From: MWBF01 sp040772005
GTDB taxonomy: Bacteria; Chloroflexota; Anaerolineae; CG2-30-64-16
Assembly (NCBI GenBank): GCA_040772005.1
Contig: JAXGYZ010000005.1
Location: forward strand, 186,001-250,000
DNA length: 64,000 nt
Reading direction: 5' to 3'
Position numbers and translations under genes: made by a program
Shown here: one piece after another, positions 62,554 through 64,000 of the stretch
Position numbering within the stretch: position 1 is the first letter of the stretch
Layout: the number at the start of each line of letters is the position of its first letter
The notes under the pieces: generated by a model
Database searches by the model: none
Seen by the model: the letters and a program-made list of their open reading frames with translations, nothing else
What the model was told of the DNA's origin: nothing

Positions 62554-64000
62554 CTATATCCGCCGCGGGCCGCCGGCCACGGAGCCGGGCACGTCGGGCA
62601 GGCCGCTGCCCGGTTCGATTTGCCCCGTTGCAGCCGCAGTGCTGACGTGCCGGGCCTCGCCGGGTTGAGTGCTCAGTTCCTTGCGTACGGTGCGCAGCAG
62701 CGCCTCGGCCTTCAGTTCGGGCAGGGTGTAACACGGGCCGCCCAGCGCAATGGCTAACTGCTCCGCCAGCCCCCGGTCGAACGCCGGATGCTCCATGTTG
62801 ATGACCACGGACCGCAGATGGCTGTCGTGGATCATCTGCGCCATGCGCCCGGCTTCCTCCTGGGGTGGCATGCCTGTGACGGAGACGTTGCCCGCGCCAT
62901 CCGTCAGGATGATAATGAGCGGCATGATCTCTGGATTGCGGCGCTGGGCCGCGGTGCAGACGCGATAGGCGGCGAGCAGGCCCGCGGAGAGGGGCGTCTT
63001 GCCGCCGACCGGCACGTCGCGCAGCGCGCGCTGCGCCAGCTCCACGCTCGACGTGGGCGGGAGCACGATCCGCGCTTCCTCACGCTGGAACACGATCAGC
63101 CCGACCTGGTCGCGGCGCTGGTACGCGTCGTGGAGCAGCGAGAGCACCGCGCCCTTCGTCGCCTCGATGCGCTCCGCCGCGGCCATGCTCCATGAGGCAT
63201 CCACGACGAACAGCACGAGGTTGGCCGCCCGGCGCACGCGCACCTTCTTCTGCAGGTCCTGGCGCTGGACAACGAACGCGACCTTGCGCTTGGCGCGTTC
63301 GCTCATCCGGCGGCGCTGGAACGGCGCAGCCGAGCGCAGGGTCGCGTCGAAGGCGAGGTCCTCGGGCCGGCCCTGCATCGGGCGGGCGCGCACGTACCGG
63401 CCGCGCTTGCGTGCGGTCAGGGTGACGCTGCGCTTGCCCGCCGACTGCCGGGTCAGCTTGTCGAGCGGGGTGTCCAGCCGCTTCGGCTGGAAGCTGTCGC
63501 CGATCTGCACGGGGCGCTGGGCCGCAGGGCCCTGGCCCGGCTGGTGTGACTGCGCCGCGCCTTCATCGAGAGGCTGGCCGCTAGCTGAAGTTTCGGCCTG
63601 GTCAGCTAGCGGCTCGGTGCTTTTTTTACACTGGGCGCCGTCTCGCCCGCATCCGGTTTAGGCTGCATGGTGTCGGGCGGGGCTTCCGCACGCGACTTCT
63701 TCAGCCGGTCCTCGAGCTGGCCTGCGTCCAGCGAGGCTTCCTCGAACGGCTGGCGCTTGAGCCGGTGAGGCAGCGCCAGCTCCGCGGCCAGCAGGATATC
63801 CTGCTCGGTGATCGCGGGATGGCCCTGCCACGCGGCATGGGCGCGGGCCGTCTTGAGGATGACGATGTCGGCCCGGTGGCCGTCCACCTTGAACGAGGTG
63901 GTGAGCGAGGCAATGGAGAACAGGTCGCGCTGCGTGTGGTGGACGGCGGGCAGGCGGCTGCGCGCCTCGGCAATCTCCTGCGACAGGAGCATCTCGCGCG
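62554..64000 (-). CDS. chlD: Mg/Co-chelatase ChlD-like long subunit, made by -1 frameshift (5' part off window)
   Basis: The long product reads the zero frame from beyond the right edge to A7 at 63627-63621, slips -1 and continues as STEPLADQAETSASG and a Pro/Gln-rich linker into the von Willebrand A domain to 62554. The VWA part has the MIDAS motif DASWSM and TDGAGN. Without the slip it could start only at GTG 63510, which lacks a ribosome site and falls in the linker. ChlD-type subunits (AAA+ domain, linker, VWA) work with ChlI-type rings to insert Mg or Co into tetrapyrroles. No large subunit gene is in view. Confidence 0.8.
63577..63627 (-). promoter_or_regulatory. programmed -1 ribosomal frameshift signal
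   Basis: On the minus strand: A7 at 63627-63621, read in the zero frame as (GT)A-AAA-AAA, the correct X-XXY-YYZ phase; a 7-nt spacer GCACCGA; then a perfect 12-bp stem GCCGCTAGCTGA (63613-63602) / TCAGCTAGCGGC (63588-63577) with a 13-nt loop. The zero frame stops at TAG inside the stem; the -1 frame is open for 37 codons to GTG 63510 and beyond. Confidence 0.85.
63606..64000 (-). CDS. zero-frame short product, ChlI/CobS-like AAA+ subunit (C-terminal part)
   Basis: The frame enters from the right edge. Visible: the AAA+ lid helices (EIAEARSRL, SIASLTTSFKVDGHRADIVI, AWQGHPAITEQDILLAAELA LPHRL) typical of the end of magnesium/cobalt-chelatase ATPase subunits, then a charged tail ending VKKAPSR and TAG at 63608-63606. 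This would be the small subunit made when ribosomes do not slip at the A7. The Walker motifs lie outside the window. Confidence 0.8.
   Translation of the reverse strand, partial: REMLLSQEIAEARSRLPAVHHTQRDLFSIASLTTSFKVDGHRADIVILKTARAHAAWQGHPAITEQDILLAAELALPHRLKRQPFEEASLDAGQLEDRLKKSRAEAPPDTMQPKPDAGETAPSVKKAPSR

Overview
The window is a GC-rich (roughly 65%) bacterial chromosome segment with 44 protein genes I can support (two of them cut by the window edges), one tRNA, one insertion sequence, two gene halves split by it and two degenerate genes. Housekeeping genes (gyrA, carA-carB, mutL, tig-clpP-clpX, moaC, a moaD-moaE fusion, dtd), a serine hydroxymethyltransferase/GcvT fusion, two ECF-type transporters and a very high density of intergenic hairpins point to Chloroflexota, probably an Anaerolineae-like lineage. 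That placement is inference from gene style; no rRNA is present.

Layout. 1-14,445 is a defence island. It holds a 5'-truncated DUF262/HNH protein, a Zn-ribbon DNA methyltransferase, PglZ and BrxL (a BREX-like set read as one operon), then a phospholipase-D-like gene split by a 2,596-bp IS21-family element with a perfect 7-bp target duplication, and an unknown 317-aa gene. 14,446-15,509 is repeats plus a gene relic. 15,510-26,700 carries an ABC exporter, a GH13 glucosidase, an AlbA_2-type ATP-binding regulator, gyrA, a membrane protein with AHNAK-like repeats and a helix-hairpin-helix end, and a DUF3524 (queuosine mannosyltransferase-like) enzyme. 26,700-33,800 carries a Zn-ribbon cold-shock protein, tRNA-Cys with its own promoter and terminator, a complete ECF transporter (S, T, A, A') with a PfkB-type kinase, a small membrane protein, an aminoglycoside adenylyltransferase-like gene and a nitroreductase. 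33,791-42,138 carries the glyA-gcvT fusion, a YihY/BrkB protein, a CbiM-CbiQ-CbiO-Fur nickel/cobalt operon with a clear promoter and operator dyad, and a transglutaminase-like protein. 42,305-64,000 carries lipoate ligase, an amidase, a glycosidase-like protein, carAB, an HpcH-type aldolase, mutL, tig-clpP-clpX, moaC, moaDE, ldh, dtd, an EamA permease and the 3' part of a metal-chelatase gene.

Three things stand out. (1) The chelatase gene at the right edge has a textbook -1 ribosomal frameshift signal: an in-phase A7 heptamer, a 7-nt spacer and a perfect 12-bp stem-loop, arranged so that one gene can give both a short (ChlI/CobS-like) and a long (ChlD-like) subunit. (2) The genome is riddled with several unrelated families of short inverted or tandem repeats. 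At 14 genes the repeat itself supplies the stop codon; other copies sit in frame inside carA, carB and the methyltransferase, and one forms the carA/carB junction. One family has an invariant TGAG loop on covarying stems. (3) The IS21 insertion is so clean that removing it and one duplication copy restores an in-frame 424-codon gene beside brxL.

In working terms, the left third is anti-phage defence plus its decay. The rest is core metabolism (pyrimidine/arginine carbamoyl-phosphate, one-carbon, molybdopterin, lipoate, lactate), protein quality control and metal or vitamin uptake, separated by repeat islands rather than by ordinary terminators.
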